A stretch of 64,000 nt of DNA from Pseudomonas sp. 8Z (GTDB lineage Bacteria > Pseudomonadota > Gammaproteobacteria > Pseudomonadales > Pseudomonadaceae). Positions 38,458-47,320 of the stretch are shown here, piece after piece (the first letter of the stretch is position 1; the number at the start of each line of letters is the position of its first letter). The notes under the pieces were generated by a model. That model did no database searches. It saw nothing but the letters and a program-made list of their open reading frames with translations, and was not told where the DNA came from. The position numbers and the translations under genes were made by a program. The stretch is from positions 124,001-188,000 of the forward strand of contig NZ_LR733824.1 in the NCBI RefSeq assembly GCF_902506535.1. The letters run 5' to 3'.

Positions 38458-39552
38458 ATGTCGCAGTTCAGCCAAGGGGCGCAGCCCCAGAACCGTGTTC
38501 CTCAATCTGTCGGCTTCCTGTTGTTGGACAACTTCACGCTTATCTCGCTCGCCTCGGCGGTAGAACCCTTGCGCATGGCCAATCAGCTATCCGGCAAGGA
38601 GCTTTATCGTTGGCACACCCTCACACATGACGGCCAGCCTGTGGTTGCCAGCGATGGTCTGCGAATTACCCCGGATGCGGCGATGCAAAGCTCGCCGGCA
38701 TTGGATGCGGTGATCGTCTGCGGCGGCGTGGATATCCAGCACGCCGTCAAGCGTGAGCACGTCAGTTGGTTGCAACTGCAAGCGCGTCAGGGGCGTCAGC
38801 TTGGCGCGGTGTGTACGGGGAGTTGGGCGTTGGCCAAGGCCGGACTGCTCGATGGCTACGACTGCAGCGTGCACTGGGAATGCTTGGCTTCGATGCAGGA
38901 AGCCTTCCCGCGGGCGGCCATCACCACGCGGCTGTTCTCCATTGACCGTAATCGCAATACCTCGTCCGGCGGCACGGCGCCGATGGACATGATGCTGCAC
39001 ATGATTGGCCAGCAGCATGGCCGTGAGTTGGCCGCCGGTATCTCGGAAATGTTCATCTACGAGCGTATCCGCAACGAGCAGGATCACCAGCGCGTGCCGC
39101 TCAAGCACATGCTCGGTAGCAACCAGCCCAAGCTGCAGGAAATCGTCGCGCTGATGGAGGCCAATCTGGAAGAGCCGATCGACCTCGACGAGCTGGCCTG
39201 CTTCGTCGACATCTCGCGGCGCCAGCTTGAGCGCCTGTTCCAGAAGTATCTGCACTGCTCGCCATCGCGCTATTACCTCAAACTGCGCCTGATCCGTGCA
39301 CGCCAGTTGCTCAAGCAAACCAGCATGTCGATCATCGAAGTGGCCTCGGTTTGCGGCTTCGTTTCCACTCCGCACTTCTCCAAGTGCTACCGCGAGTATT
39401 TCGGCATTCCGCCACGCGATGAGCGTGCCGGTCAGCAGGGAAACAACCTGGTGGTGCTGTTGCCGATTCCTGATCAGCAGGTCAATTCCAGTGCGGTGCT
39501 GGCGCTCAATCGTGCGCAGGGTGAGTCGACCTTCGCCAGTGTGCGTATCTAG
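38458..39552 (+). CDS. gbdR: AraC/GATase1-family activator GbdR
   Basis: The ATG at 38458 gives 364 aa, starting MSQFSQGAQPQNRVPQSVGF. The N-terminal half is a DJ-1/PfpI-like (GATase-1) sensor domain containing GAVCTGSWALAKAGLLDG, and the C-terminal half is an AraC DNA-binding pair (DISRRQLERLFQKYLHCSP ... IIEVASVCGFVSTPHFSKCYREYFG). GbdR responds to glycine betaine and dimethylglycine and activates gbc, dgc and cbc genes. The binding targets here, cbc and dgc, flank it. CdhR, SouR and ArgR are relatives, but sequence and context favour GbdR. Confidence 0.93.
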   Translation: MSQFSQGAQPQNRVPQSVGFLLLDNFTLISLASAVEPLRMANQLSGKELYRWHTLTHDGQPVVASDGLRITPDAAMQSSPALDAVIVCGGVDIQHAVKREHVSWLQLQARQGRQLGAVCTGSWALAKAGLLDGYDCSVHWECLASMQEAFPRAAITTRLFSIDRNRNTSSGGTAPMDMMLHMIGQQHGRELAAGISEMFIYERIRNEQDHQRVPLKHMLGSNQPKLQEIVALMEANLEEPIDLDELACFVDISRRQLERLFQKYLHCSPSRYYLKLRLIRARQLLKQTSMSIIEVASVCGFVSTPHFSKCYREYFGIPPRDERAGQQGNNLVVLLPIPDQQVNSSAVLALNRAQGESTFASVRI

Positions 39553-39619
39553 TTCTCAGTAAGCCAAGGGGCTGCGTTGCCTGAGCTGGCCACGCGTACA
39601 GTTCGCTTTGCGTCGATGG

Positions 39620-41056
39620 CTAAACCGGTCGTTCAGGCTGCGCCAGCAAAGCACACTCCCCCAATACTCGTAGACCCTTGGCCAACCCTGGAGAAAGTGG
39701 CCTGCCCAGGCATAATCTTAGGCCCGTAGTGGGCTGACCATCAGCGAAGAAGATGCCGCTGCTCGCAATATGGCAGCCCTGCTGATGTGCCAATTGTTGC
39801 AGCATGGCCATGTCGGTACCCATTGGTAATTCCAGCCAGTGGATGAACCCTCCACATGGCGGTACGTAAAGCGTGCCTGGCGGGAATGACGAATTCACCA
39901 GTGCTCGCATCACTTCGCTCGTGGTGGCCAGTTGTTCGCGTAACCGAGCGCAGTGTTCTTCCATGTACCCACGGCCGATGAACTCGTTCAGCGTGCTTTG
40001 TGCGAGGCTCGATACCGCCAGGTTGCGCGAAAACATCTGTGCGAGGATAGCGTCGCGGTACTTACCGGCCACGCACCAGCCCACCCGGAAGCCCGGGGCG
40101 ACGGTCTTGGAGAACGATGAGCAGTAGATGGTCTGCCCGGTGCTGTCATAGCTCTTGAGCGCGCGTGGCCGCTCGGTTTCCGGCACCAGGTCGAAGAAGA
40201 TGTCGTCCTCGATGGTCGGTACATCGGCCTCGCCGGCCAGTTGCGAGAGCCTGGCGCGGGCTGCCTCGGGCATGATGAAGCCGCGCGGGTTCTGCAGGGT
40301 CGGGTTGAGGAAGATCACATCTACTTTTTTAAGCTTCAGCGCCTCTTCGAGGTGGTCCATGTCGATCCCGGTTTCCCCGTGGGTGCGCATGGGCAGCGCA
40401 CGCATTCCCAGGCGCTCGATGGTCTGCAGGATTCCGTAGTAGGTGGGGGTTTCGATGGCCACCGTGGCGCCGCGCTGGGCCACGGCCTCCAGGGCCAGTT
40501 CCAGGGCGACGGTATCGCCGGAGGTCACCAGCACTTCGTCCGGGCCGCAGATCACGCCCCGGGTCAGCATCAGCCCGGCAATGCGCCGGCGCAGCGCCGC
40601 ATGCCCAGGTGGCGTCACCAGCCCGGCGATGGCCAGGTCGGCCTTGTTGGCCAGTGTGGTCATGCACTTGTTGAGCAGCACGTGGGGGGTGAGGTCGTCA
40701 TGCAGCACGGCTGAGCTCAGCGACAGGGTGGTGCGGCTGGCCGCCTGGGAGAGCATGGCGACCACCGCGTGGTTGACGTTGACCGTGACGCTGGAGAAGT
40801 TGAAATGGCTGGCTGGGTTGGCGCGCCCCGCCGCCGACACGAAGTAGCCAACCCGCGGCTCGGTCAGCACATAGGCGTTGGCTTCGAGGTCGGCCAGCGC
40901 CCGCTGTACGGTGGTGATGCTGGTGTCGAACAGGCGGGCCAGGGTGCGGATCGACGGCAGCTTGGTTCGCGCCGGCCATTCACCGCTGTCGATCTGGCGG
41001 ATGATCCAGTCATTGACTATCCGCCAGCGTTTATCAGGTGTTTCGAACCGATCCAT
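39620..41056 (-). CDS. MocR-type PLP-dependent regulator (GntR/aminotransferase fusion)
   Basis: The ATG at 41056 (AGAGG upstream) starts MDRFETPDKRW and gives 478 aa; an earlier start at 41122 would overlap the permease. Residues 10-75 are a GntR winged helix (KLPSIRTLARLFDTSITTVQRALADLE), and residues about 110-470 an aminotransferase class I fold. The PLP lysine lies in SSFSKTVAPGFRVGW. MocR regulators sense amino acids or amines through PLP. It is the last gene of the SbnA/SbnB operon (16 bp after the permease), so it may sense the pathway product. Confidence 0.9.
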   Translation of the reverse strand: MDRFETPDKRWRIVNDWIIRQIDSGEWPARTKLPSIRTLARLFDTSITTVQRALADLEANAYVLTEPRVGYFVSAAGRANPASHFNFSSVTVNVNHAVVAMLSQAASRTTLSLSSAVLHDDLTPHVLLNKCMTTLANKADLAIAGLVTPPGHAALRRRIAGLMLTRGVICGPDEVLVTSGDTVALELALEAVAQRGATVAIETPTYYGILQTIERLGMRALPMRTHGETGIDMDHLEEALKLKKVDVIFLNPTLQNPRGFIMPEAARARLSQLAGEADVPTIEDDIFFDLVPETERPRALKSYDSTGQTIYCSSFSKTVAPGFRVGWCVAGKYRDAILAQMFSRNLAVSSLAQSTLNEFIGRGYMEEHCARLREQLATTSEVMRALVNSSFPPGTLYVPPCGGFIHWLELPMGTDMAMLQQLAHQQGCHIASSGIFFADGQPTTGLRLCLGRPLSPGLAKGLRVLGECALLAQPERPV

Positions 41057-41072
41057 GGTGCCTCTTGTCAGC

Positions 41073-42509
41073 TCAGGAATTACCTCCCAGAACATAAAGT
41101 AAAACCACCCCGGTTGCAGCAACGATGGCGATGTTCAGCGCCACCAGGCCGAAGGCGAAGCGGATCAGCCCGTGCTCTTCATCGCGGTTGGCGGCCGCCA
41201 GCCCGGTGATCAGCGACAGGATCGACAGCGAGCCCAGCGCACCATGCCCGGCGGCGCTGTTGACCATCGCCGCCAGCCACGGCCCGTAGTCACTGCCCAG
41301 GGCGGCGATCGACGGCATCACCAGGGTGTTGCCGCCCACGTTGGAGCCGGTGACGTAGCCCGCGATACCCGCCAGCAGCGCCACGATCGGCGCCAGCGAA
41401 ATCCCCGACAGCGATTGCAGGGCGCGCTGCGCCTCGACCAGAAAGCCCGCGTTGACCATCACCTGCGACAGCAGCAGGAACAGGAAGATGGTCGCCACCG
41501 GAAACTTGGCGCGCTTGAACAGCGAGGCCCACGGGAAGCTGCCGTCGGCGCGTTGGCGCAGGGTCATCAGCACGGTGACGATCAGCAGCGCCAGCCCCGG
41601 CGAGGCCAGCGGCTTCCACGACACATGCTCGCCCTTGATCACCCACACACCATCCCAGCCCGACAATACGAACAGTGCGCGCGAGGCGACGATCACCCCC
41701 AGCAGCGCCAGGTACGGCCAGGCCGCCGCCGGCCAGCGTACCAGGCGCTTGCGCTGCAGGTACGAAATCACCAGGCCCACGGCGGCCACGGTCAGCCCCG
41801 CCAGCACCCCCGATACCTCAGGCCCGACAAAGCGGTTGATGCCGTACAGCACCGCGCTGAACAGCACCGATACCGCACACAAGCCCAGCCACGGCAGGGT
41901 GCTGCGAATGCCGGTCAGCCACAGGGCGATGCCCGCCAGCACCAGGAACACCGGCGCGCTGATCAGCGCCGAATGGCTGCCCAGCTCGTTGGCCGGCAGA
42001 TGGGTGAGCAAGCCGCCGATCACCGTGGCCAGGCCCAGGGTGCCCCACGGCATGATGACCATGCCAGCCAGGGCGATCTTCATCCCGGCCTGACGCGAAA
42101 ACAGCCCCATCAGCAGCGGCACGGTGGCGATCAGCGAGACGCCGAAGCCGGTCATCGCTTCCAGCAGCGGCGCCAACCCCAGCACGATGAAGATCACCTG
42201 CGCCGGTGGCTTCCAACCCAGCTCGCGCACCCAGGCTCCGATCGCCTGAGGCGCGCCGCCGCGCTCCACCAGGATGACGAAGGCCAGCCCCGGCACGATC
42301 ACACAGGCGGTGCTGAGGAACAGGATCATTGTGTCCTTGATGATCGCCGAGCTGGCGGCGGCCGACAGCGGCGCCGCGGCGCCCATGCCCCACAGCAGGA
42401 AGACCACCGCGACGCCGACCAGCGCTGCCTGAACGGGGGGGCGACGCACCAGCAGGATCAGGGCGATCACCAGGCCGATGGGCGACATTTGCAACAAGAG
42501 AGCAGCCAT
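41073..42509 (-). CDS. LctP-family permease (lactate-permease-like)
   Basis: The 478-aa membrane protein has about 12 segments and LctP blocks such as LLEAMTGFGVSLIATVPLL and GSNVGGNTLVMPSIAALG. Classical LctP carries L-lactate or glycolate with protons and is about 550 aa, so this is a shorter relative. Within the L-Dap operon it may carry a substrate or the product rather than lactate; direction unknown. It follows the GST gene by 12 bp. Confidence 0.85.
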   Translation of the reverse strand: MAALLLQMSPIGLVIALILLVRRPPVQAALVGVAVVFLLWGMGAAAPLSAAASSAIIKDTMILFLSTACVIVPGLAFVILVERGGAPQAIGAWVRELGWKPPAQVIFIVLGLAPLLEAMTGFGVSLIATVPLLMGLFSRQAGMKIALAGMVIMPWGTLGLATVIGGLLTHLPANELGSHSALISAPVFLVLAGIALWLTGIRSTLPWLGLCAVSVLFSAVLYGINRFVGPEVSGVLAGLTVAAVGLVISYLQRKRLVRWPAAAWPYLALLGVIVASRALFVLSGWDGVWVIKGEHVSWKPLASPGLALLIVTVLMTLRQRADGSFPWASLFKRAKFPVATIFLFLLLSQVMVNAGFLVEAQRALQSLSGISLAPIVALLAGIAGYVTGSNVGGNTLVMPSIAALGSDYGPWLAAMVNSAAGHGALGSLSILSLITGLAAANRDEEHGLIRFAFGLVALNIAIVAATGVVLLYVLGGNS

Positions 42510-42521
42510 GTGCTGTGTTCC

Positions 42522-43136
42522 TTAATCGTGGGTCTGACCGCTGTACTCGGTGGCGCGCATCGAGGGGCGGTCGCAGAAACGCTGGTACCAGGCGTTCAGG
42601 CGCGGGTGCTGGGAGAAGTCCGAGAGCTCGCGGAACACGATCCAGTCCAGGGCGGTGCCCAGTGCCACGTGGCCGACGTTCAGCGGGCCGTCGAGGTCGA
42701 CCTGCTGTTCGAGGTAGCGATACGACTCTTCAAGCTTGTACTTCTGGCCCTCGCCATAGGCCGGGTAGCGCAGGTGCGCCGGGCGGCGCTCGACTTCCCA
42801 GCGCAGCTTGATGCCGACATCGCACAGGCCCTGGGCCAGCGCCTGCAGGCGCAGGGCCTGGTAGCGCTCGGGGCCTTGGGCCGGGATCAGCTTTGCGCCT
42901 TGGTGCAAGGTGTCGAGGTAGTCGCAGATCACGATCGAGTCGAACAGCGCCTCGCCCTCGGGCAGTATCAGCACCGGCACCTTGCCCAGCGGGTTGGCCT
43001 GGTAGATGGTCTCGTTGCGGGTGGTGGGGCTGGTCTCGTGGTGGATCACCTGCAGGCGCTCGGCGAGCCCGAGCTCATGGGCCATCACCAGCACCTTGCG
43101 GGCGTAGGGCGAGTGGGTCTGGTAGTAGAGCTTCAT
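42522..43136 (-). CDS. Glutathione S-transferase family protein in the SbnA/SbnB cluster
   Basis: The ATG at 43136 gives 204 aa; its start overlaps the stop of the FAD protein by 4 bp (ATGA), so translation is coupled. The thioredoxin-like domain starts MKLYYQTHSPYARKVLVMA and has NPLGKVPVLILPEGEALFDSI with the cis-proline. Ser9-Pro-Tyr is at the usual active-site position. Within a biosynthetic operon it may conjugate, isomerise or deglutathionylate an intermediate, or protect against a reactive product. Confidence 0.87.
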   Translation of the reverse strand: MKLYYQTHSPYARKVLVMAHELGLAERLQVIHHETSPTTRNETIYQANPLGKVPVLILPEGEALFDSIVICDYLDTLHQGAKLIPAQGPERYQALRLQALAQGLCDVGIKLRWEVERRPAHLRYPAYGEGQKYKLEESYRYLEQQVDLDGPLNVGHVALGTALDWIVFRELSDFSQHPRLNAWYQRFCDRPSMRATEYSGQTHD

Positions 43137-44923
43137 GGGGCGGTCCCTGTGTCGAGGATGGCCGAGGCGGCCTTGTGGGCGTCGATGAACAGCCGCGACG
43201 GCGCGCCTGCCGAGGTGACGTAGTGGTTGTAGTAGCACGAGCCTTCGGCCAGCGGCCCGAGAACCCAGAGGTTGCGCACGGGTTCGCCGCTGCTGGCGCG
43301 CGGGTGGCAGGCAGCGTCGACATCGATGCCATCCAGGCCCGGCAAATCGGTGCGCGGGCGGATCAGACCAAGCCGCGCCAGGTCGCGCACCGGGGCGCAG
43401 TCGCTTTCGTGCACGCCACTGCCCTGCACGTAACCGGCCACGCGCTGGTAAGGCTTGGCGGCTGGCACGGCGCCCGGCTGCAGGAAGGTCAGCAGCCCGG
43501 CGTCGCAGAGGGCCAGTAGGTCGGCGTGGCGCTCCTTCTGCGGCCCGGCCACCAGGCGGTTGATCGCCTTGTGCCAGCGGCCGTAGAACTGCCGGTGCGA
43601 AGTCTCGGTGAGGCCGTCGAAGTCGACCGCCTCGCGCAGCCGGTCACGTAGGTCGCGCCACACCTCGATGGCCGCCTTGACCGGCGACTCGGCGCGGCCG
43701 ATGCGGGCCTCGTGCAGGTCGGCCTCGATGGCGTCGTAGATCCACGCATGGTAGTTGTGCACGCTCACCTGCGCCGGCAGGCTGTGCAGGATCAGCGCCT
43801 GCGGATCAATGGCGCCGGACAGCGCCTCGTAATGGCGCAGCAGGCCCTCGCTTTCGCGGGTGTCGGTGGGCGTTTGTAGGCTGACGGTGCGCAGTTGCTC
43901 CAGCACTTCACGGTGGCGCGCTGGGTCGGTCTTGGCGTGTAGCACCGCCACGCCGGCCGCGCGCATTTCCAGCAGCATGCGCGGCAGCACGTCACGCTCG
44001 AAGTCCAGCTGACCGTTCGGCGCTTGCTGGCGCAGCGCATCGATATGGGTGCTGGTGAGGAAGATCGGCTTGTGCCGTGGCGCCCGGGTCAGGCCATTGG
44101 GGCGCGCGCGGAACGGCAGGCCGTCACGCGACTGGATATAGATCACCGGCTCCCTGCCGGAGGGGAAGTACACATGGCTGGCATCGGCCATGCGGTGGTA
44201 GGCGCCACCGCGGCCAGCGGTCAGCGCCGCCAGGGTATCCATCGCCCCCAGGCCCAGCCCTTCGAGCAGCACGGCTTCGCCGGCGGCGATGCTGTCGAGA
44301 CTGCCCGGCAGCGGGTAGATATCGCCCACCCGGCCTTCCTCGTCAGCGCGCACCCGCCCGGTGTGGCCGACGGTCAGGATCAGCCGGTCCACGGTCACGC
44401 TGTCGCCCGACGGCAGCTTGAGCTGGTAGGCCTGCTGCGCATCGGTGCGCAGGCCGACCACCGGGTGTGGGTGCAGGCGTACGGCCACCCAGGCGGGTGC
44501 GCTGCTCAGGATGCGCGAGAAGGCGTCGGCCAGGTAGCTGCCGAGCAGCCGGCGCGGGAGGAAGTCCTCCGGCTCCACCGCGCGCCCCTCTTCGGCCACT
44601 AAGCCGGTTTTCGGGTCGACCTTGACCCCCTTGGCCCGGCACCAGTCCAGGAAGTCCGGGCCGGTGCGTTCGCGTGCATCGTGCAGGGTGCCGAAGGCCG
44701 CCGCGTCGGGGTACACCCCGAGTTGCCCGGCCACGGTGTTGAGCAGCAGGTAGTCAGGCTGGTTGGGCCAGTGGGTACCGGTGCCGAACACATTGGGGTC
44801 GAAGATATCGATCACCAGCGGCTGTTGCGGGCGGGTTTCGGCGATGCTCAGCAGGCGCTCGAAGATCGACAGCCCGCGCGAGCCGCAGCCCACCAGGCCG
44901 ATGTGCAGGAGTTTGCTCACCAT
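43133..44923 (-). CDS. Large FAD/NAD(P)-binding protein of the SbnA/SbnB cluster
   Basis: The 596-aa protein begins with a Rossmann motif LVGCGSRG (10-17) followed by IDIFDPNVFGTGTHW. This is the pattern of the FAD/NAD(P)-binding family PF13454, distantly like N-hydroxylating monooxygenases. A second dinucleotide-like region is near LILTVGHTGRVRADEEG (about 185). Length is greater than a typical 430-450-aa N-hydroxylase. The start overlaps sbnB by 7 bp. It may oxidise L-Dap or a derivative; reaction unknown. Confidence 0.78.
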   Translation of the reverse strand: MVSKLLHIGLVGCGSRGLSIFERLLSIAETRPQQPLVIDIFDPNVFGTGTHWPNQPDYLLLNTVAGQLGVYPDAAAFGTLHDARERTGPDFLDWCRAKGVKVDPKTGLVAEEGRAVEPEDFLPRRLLGSYLADAFSRILSSAPAWVAVRLHPHPVVGLRTDAQQAYQLKLPSGDSVTVDRLILTVGHTGRVRADEEGRVGDIYPLPGSLDSIAAGEAVLLEGLGLGAMDTLAALTAGRGGAYHRMADASHVYFPSGREPVIYIQSRDGLPFRARPNGLTRAPRHKPIFLTSTHIDALRQQAPNGQLDFERDVLPRMLLEMRAAGVAVLHAKTDPARHREVLEQLRTVSLQTPTDTRESEGLLRHYEALSGAIDPQALILHSLPAQVSVHNYHAWIYDAIEADLHEARIGRAESPVKAAIEVWRDLRDRLREAVDFDGLTETSHRQFYGRWHKAINRLVAGPQKERHADLLALCDAGLLTFLQPGAVPAAKPYQRVAGYVQGSGVHESDCAPVRDLARLGLIRPRTDLPGLDGIDVDAACHPRASSGEPVRNLWVLGPLAEGSCYYNHYVTSAGAPSRLFIDAHKAASAILDTGTAP

Positions 44924-45948
44924 CTGCGCTCCTCTCCGAAGAACGACGGCACGGCGACTGCCGAGCCTTGTTCGAGGGCGACGTCATGGATACGCCGGCC
45001 CAGAGCCAGATCGAGGATGCCCATGCCGAACGGCGAATAGATCAGTGGCTTGTCACGTTTCACCTGTAGTTCGCCTCGCAGGATCTGCGCCACGGTGCCG
45101 GTGACGAAATCGCGGTGGCCGAAGCGCTGCTCGGCCAGATGCGGCGAAGTGTTGGCCTTGAGGCAGTGGCTGACGTCGTCGAAGTAGTTGTAGCTGGCGG
45201 CGATGATGCCGGCATCGATGTCGCGCAGCGAGATGTTCAGCACGATCTGGCCTGGGCGGAAGGTGTCGTCGCCGCTGACGTACGGGGTGCCGGCGCTGGT
45301 GGCGAACACCACGATATCGGCCTTGAGCGCTTCTTCCAGCGACCACAGTTGCACCTGCGGCAGGCCCAGTTGCTCACCGAAACCGGCCAGTGCCTCGGCC
45401 GACTCGCGGTTGAGGTCATGCACGCCGACCTGGCCGAACGACCAGTCGTCGCCGATGAAGGTATCGAGGATGTTGCGGGCGATTACGCCGCCGCCAATGA
45501 TCGACAGGCTGCCGGCGCGTTTGTGTTGGTCATTGAGCAGCCAGGCGCCCAGCACGGCCGAGGCGGCGGTGCGCACGGCGCTGATCAGCGCGCCTTCGAG
45601 CAGCGCGTAGGGGTAGCCGGTTTGTGGGTCGTTGAGGATCAGTACCGCCGAGGCCCGTGGGATGCCGGCGTGGATGTTGTCCGGGTAGCTGGCGATCCAC
45701 TTGATGCCTGATACCGACTGTTCGCCCTGTTTGTCGACGATCGCCGCCGGCAGGGCAATGATGCGGTTGGCCGGCTCTTCGGGGAAACGCAGGAAGTAGC
45801 TGTCCGGGTTGACGGTTTCGCCGCGCTCGTGGGTGAGGTAGGTCTGCGCGACCACCTCGATGGCCTCCTGGCGCATGCTGGCAAGGATGTCCTTGACGGT
45901 GGCGCCGGGGATCACGTGGAACGGGGATATCGAAGCTTGTGCGGTCAT
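44917..45948 (-). CDS. sbnB: SbnB-like N-(1-amino-1-carboxyethyl)glutamate dehydrogenase
   Basis: The 343-aa protein belongs to the ornithine cyclodeaminase/mu-crystallin family. The NAD motif is IGGGVIARNI (151-160), preceded by SGIKWIASYPDN and GIPRASAVLILNDPQTGYP and followed by ISLRDIDAGII, all matching SbnB. SbnB oxidatively cleaves ACEGA to L-2,3-diaminopropionate and 2-oxoglutarate with NAD+. It follows sbnA by 6 bp, so the pair is co-transcribed. Confidence 0.88.
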   Translation of the reverse strand: MTAQASISPFHVIPGATVKDILASMRQEAIEVVAQTYLTHERGETVNPDSYFLRFPEEPANRIIALPAAIVDKQGEQSVSGIKWIASYPDNIHAGIPRASAVLILNDPQTGYPYALLEGALISAVRTAASAVLGAWLLNDQHKRAGSLSIIGGGVIARNILDTFIGDDWSFGQVGVHDLNRESAEALAGFGEQLGLPQVQLWSLEEALKADIVVFATSAGTPYVSGDDTFRPGQIVLNISLRDIDAGIIAASYNYFDDVSHCLKANTSPHLAEQRFGHRDFVTGTVAQILRGELQVKRDKPLIYSPFGMGILDLALGRRIHDVALEQGSAVAVPSFFGEERRW

Positions 45949-45954
45949 GACTGG

Positions 45955-46929
45955 TTACGCTGTAAGGGAGAGAGGGAATTCGGGGAACAACGGTTGCAGC
46001 GCGTCCGGGCCCAAGCGTTGGCTGATCCAGTCGTCTGAAAAGAGGGTTTCCAGGTAGCGCTCGCCCATGTCCGGGGAGATCGCCACCACCACATCGTCCG
46101 GGCGGATCTGCGCTGCCCACTGCTGCACGCCGGCCAGCACCGTGCCGGTGGAACCACCGAATAGCAGGCCGTAGCGCTGCGCCAGCCAGCGGCACACCTG
46201 CACTGTGCGCACCTCGGGCACGGTGAGAAAGGCATGGATATCGCTGGGCTCATAGATTTCCGGACGGCGGCTGGTGCCCAGGCCCGGGATATGGCGGGTG
46301 CCGCCGGGCAGGCCGAAGGTCACTGAGCCGGCCGAGTCCACTGCGATCACTTTGGTGCGCGGGTGGTGGTCGGCGAAGTAGCGCTTGCAGCCCATCAGCG
46401 TGCCGGTGGTGCCAGCGCCGACGAACAGGTAGTCGACATGCCCGAACTTTTCGGCGATGGCCCGCGCTGTGGCGTTGTAGTGGGCCAGCGGGTTGTTCGG
46501 GTTCTGGTACTGGTTGAGCCAGATGTAGTCAGGGTTCTGCGCGACCATCTGCTCGATCAGGCGGATACGCGAATAGAGGAAACCACCGTTTTCGTCGCGC
46601 TGGTCGACCACGATCACCTGCGCGCCCAGGGTCTGGATCAGCTTGCGGTTGGGCGCCGAAGTGTTGGGGTCGATGACGCAGACGAACTGGTAGCCCTTGG
46701 CTGCGCAGACCATCGCCAGGGCCACGCCGAGGTTGCCCGACGAGGATTCGATCAGCCTCGTTCTGGGCGTGATCAGCCCACGGCTTTCAAGGTCGGCGAT
46801 GATCGCGTGGGCGGTCTTGAGCTTGATGGAGCCGGCCGGGTTCAGGCCCTCGATCTTCAAGTGCACCTTGGCACTGCACAACTGATCGACCTGAACGTAG
46901 TTATTTTCGTTTATTAATTGCTTGATCAC
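45955..46929 (-). CDS. sbnA: SbnA-like PLP-dependent synthase for L-Dap
   Basis: A GTG at 46929 is the start (AAGGA about 9 nt upstream); an ATG at 46933 is out of frame and stops after 10 codons. The 324-aa product is a cysteine-synthase-fold enzyme: PLP lysine in NPAGSIK (Lys36), substrate loop ESSSGNLGVALA (61-72) and phosphate loop GAGTTGTLMG (171-180). SbnA joins O-phospho-L-serine and L-glutamate to ACEGA. The N-terminus is short, without the usual TPL motif. A cystathionine/cysteine synthase role is unlikely given the adjacent sbnB. Confidence 0.87.
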   Translation of the reverse strand: MIKQLINENNYVQVDQLCSAKVHLKIEGLNPAGSIKLKTAHAIIADLESRGLITPRTRLIESSSGNLGVALAMVCAAKGYQFVCVIDPNTSAPNRKLIQTLGAQVIVVDQRDENGGFLYSRIRLIEQMVAQNPDYIWLNQYQNPNNPLAHYNATARAIAEKFGHVDYLFVGAGTTGTLMGCKRYFADHHPRTKVIAVDSAGSVTFGLPGGTRHIPGLGTSRRPEIYEPSDIHAFLTVPEVRTVQVCRWLAQRYGLLFGGSTGTVLAGVQQWAAQIRPDDVVVAISPDMGERYLETLFSDDWISQRLGPDALQPLFPEFPLSLTA

Positions 46930-47284
46930 TCATACGTCCTTGTTAGTTTTTCCGAGCGAAGCGTGCCGTTCGTATCAGTACCGCTGGCTTTGAGTAGCGC
47001 GGTAGCGGGGCTGTGGGTAGTGGGTTTTAAGGTTTTACAAACGCGCTTTTCATCCATGGACAGGATGGTGCTCGTGATGTTTGGGGTTGGCATGCAGGCG
47101 CGCCAGGCGCAACTGGCGTTGCGAGAGCGATGGTGCGGGAACGGGTTGGTGAGGTGACAGATACAGAAAAGCGGGATTTTTCAATACAGGGGCGCAGTCT
47201 TGGCGAGGACTTGGCAAATGGCTGGCCTACAGCCAACCAGACAGGGAACCCTTTTTCATGGGAGTAGGTGCGAGTGTGGCGCCA
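46930..47284. other. Intergenic at the edge of the L-Dap block
   Basis: About 355 bp with no supported gene, upstream of sbnA and beyond the terminator of the dgc/etf operon. It should hold the sbnA promoter, possibly in the AT-richer part around 46.95-47.06 kb. No attachment-site repeat or integrase was seen. Confidence 0.45.
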
Positions 47285-47309
47285 AGAAAAAGCCTCCGTT
47301 AGGAGGCTT
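47285..47309 (-). terminator. Rho-independent terminator of the dgc/etf operon
   Basis: AAGCCTCC (47290-47297) and GGAGGCTT (47302-47309) form a perfect 8-bp stem with a GTTA loop. Read on the minus strand it is followed by a T-run (the As at 47286-47291). It lies 11 bp after the stop of the last operon gene and insulates the sbnA block. Confidence 0.85.
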
Positions 47310-47320
47310 GGTTTCAGGGT

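Noticed and set aside
41172-43223. 683-codon plus-strand frame opposite the LctP-type permease and GST
   Set aside because: The Gln/Arg/His-rich composition is the typical shadow of a hydrophobic membrane-protein gene.
39620-46929. The SbnA/SbnB block as a staphyloferrin B-type siderophore cluster
   Set aside because: No NIS synthetase, decarboxylase, receptor or siderophore exporter is present. Only the L-Dap enzymes are shared.
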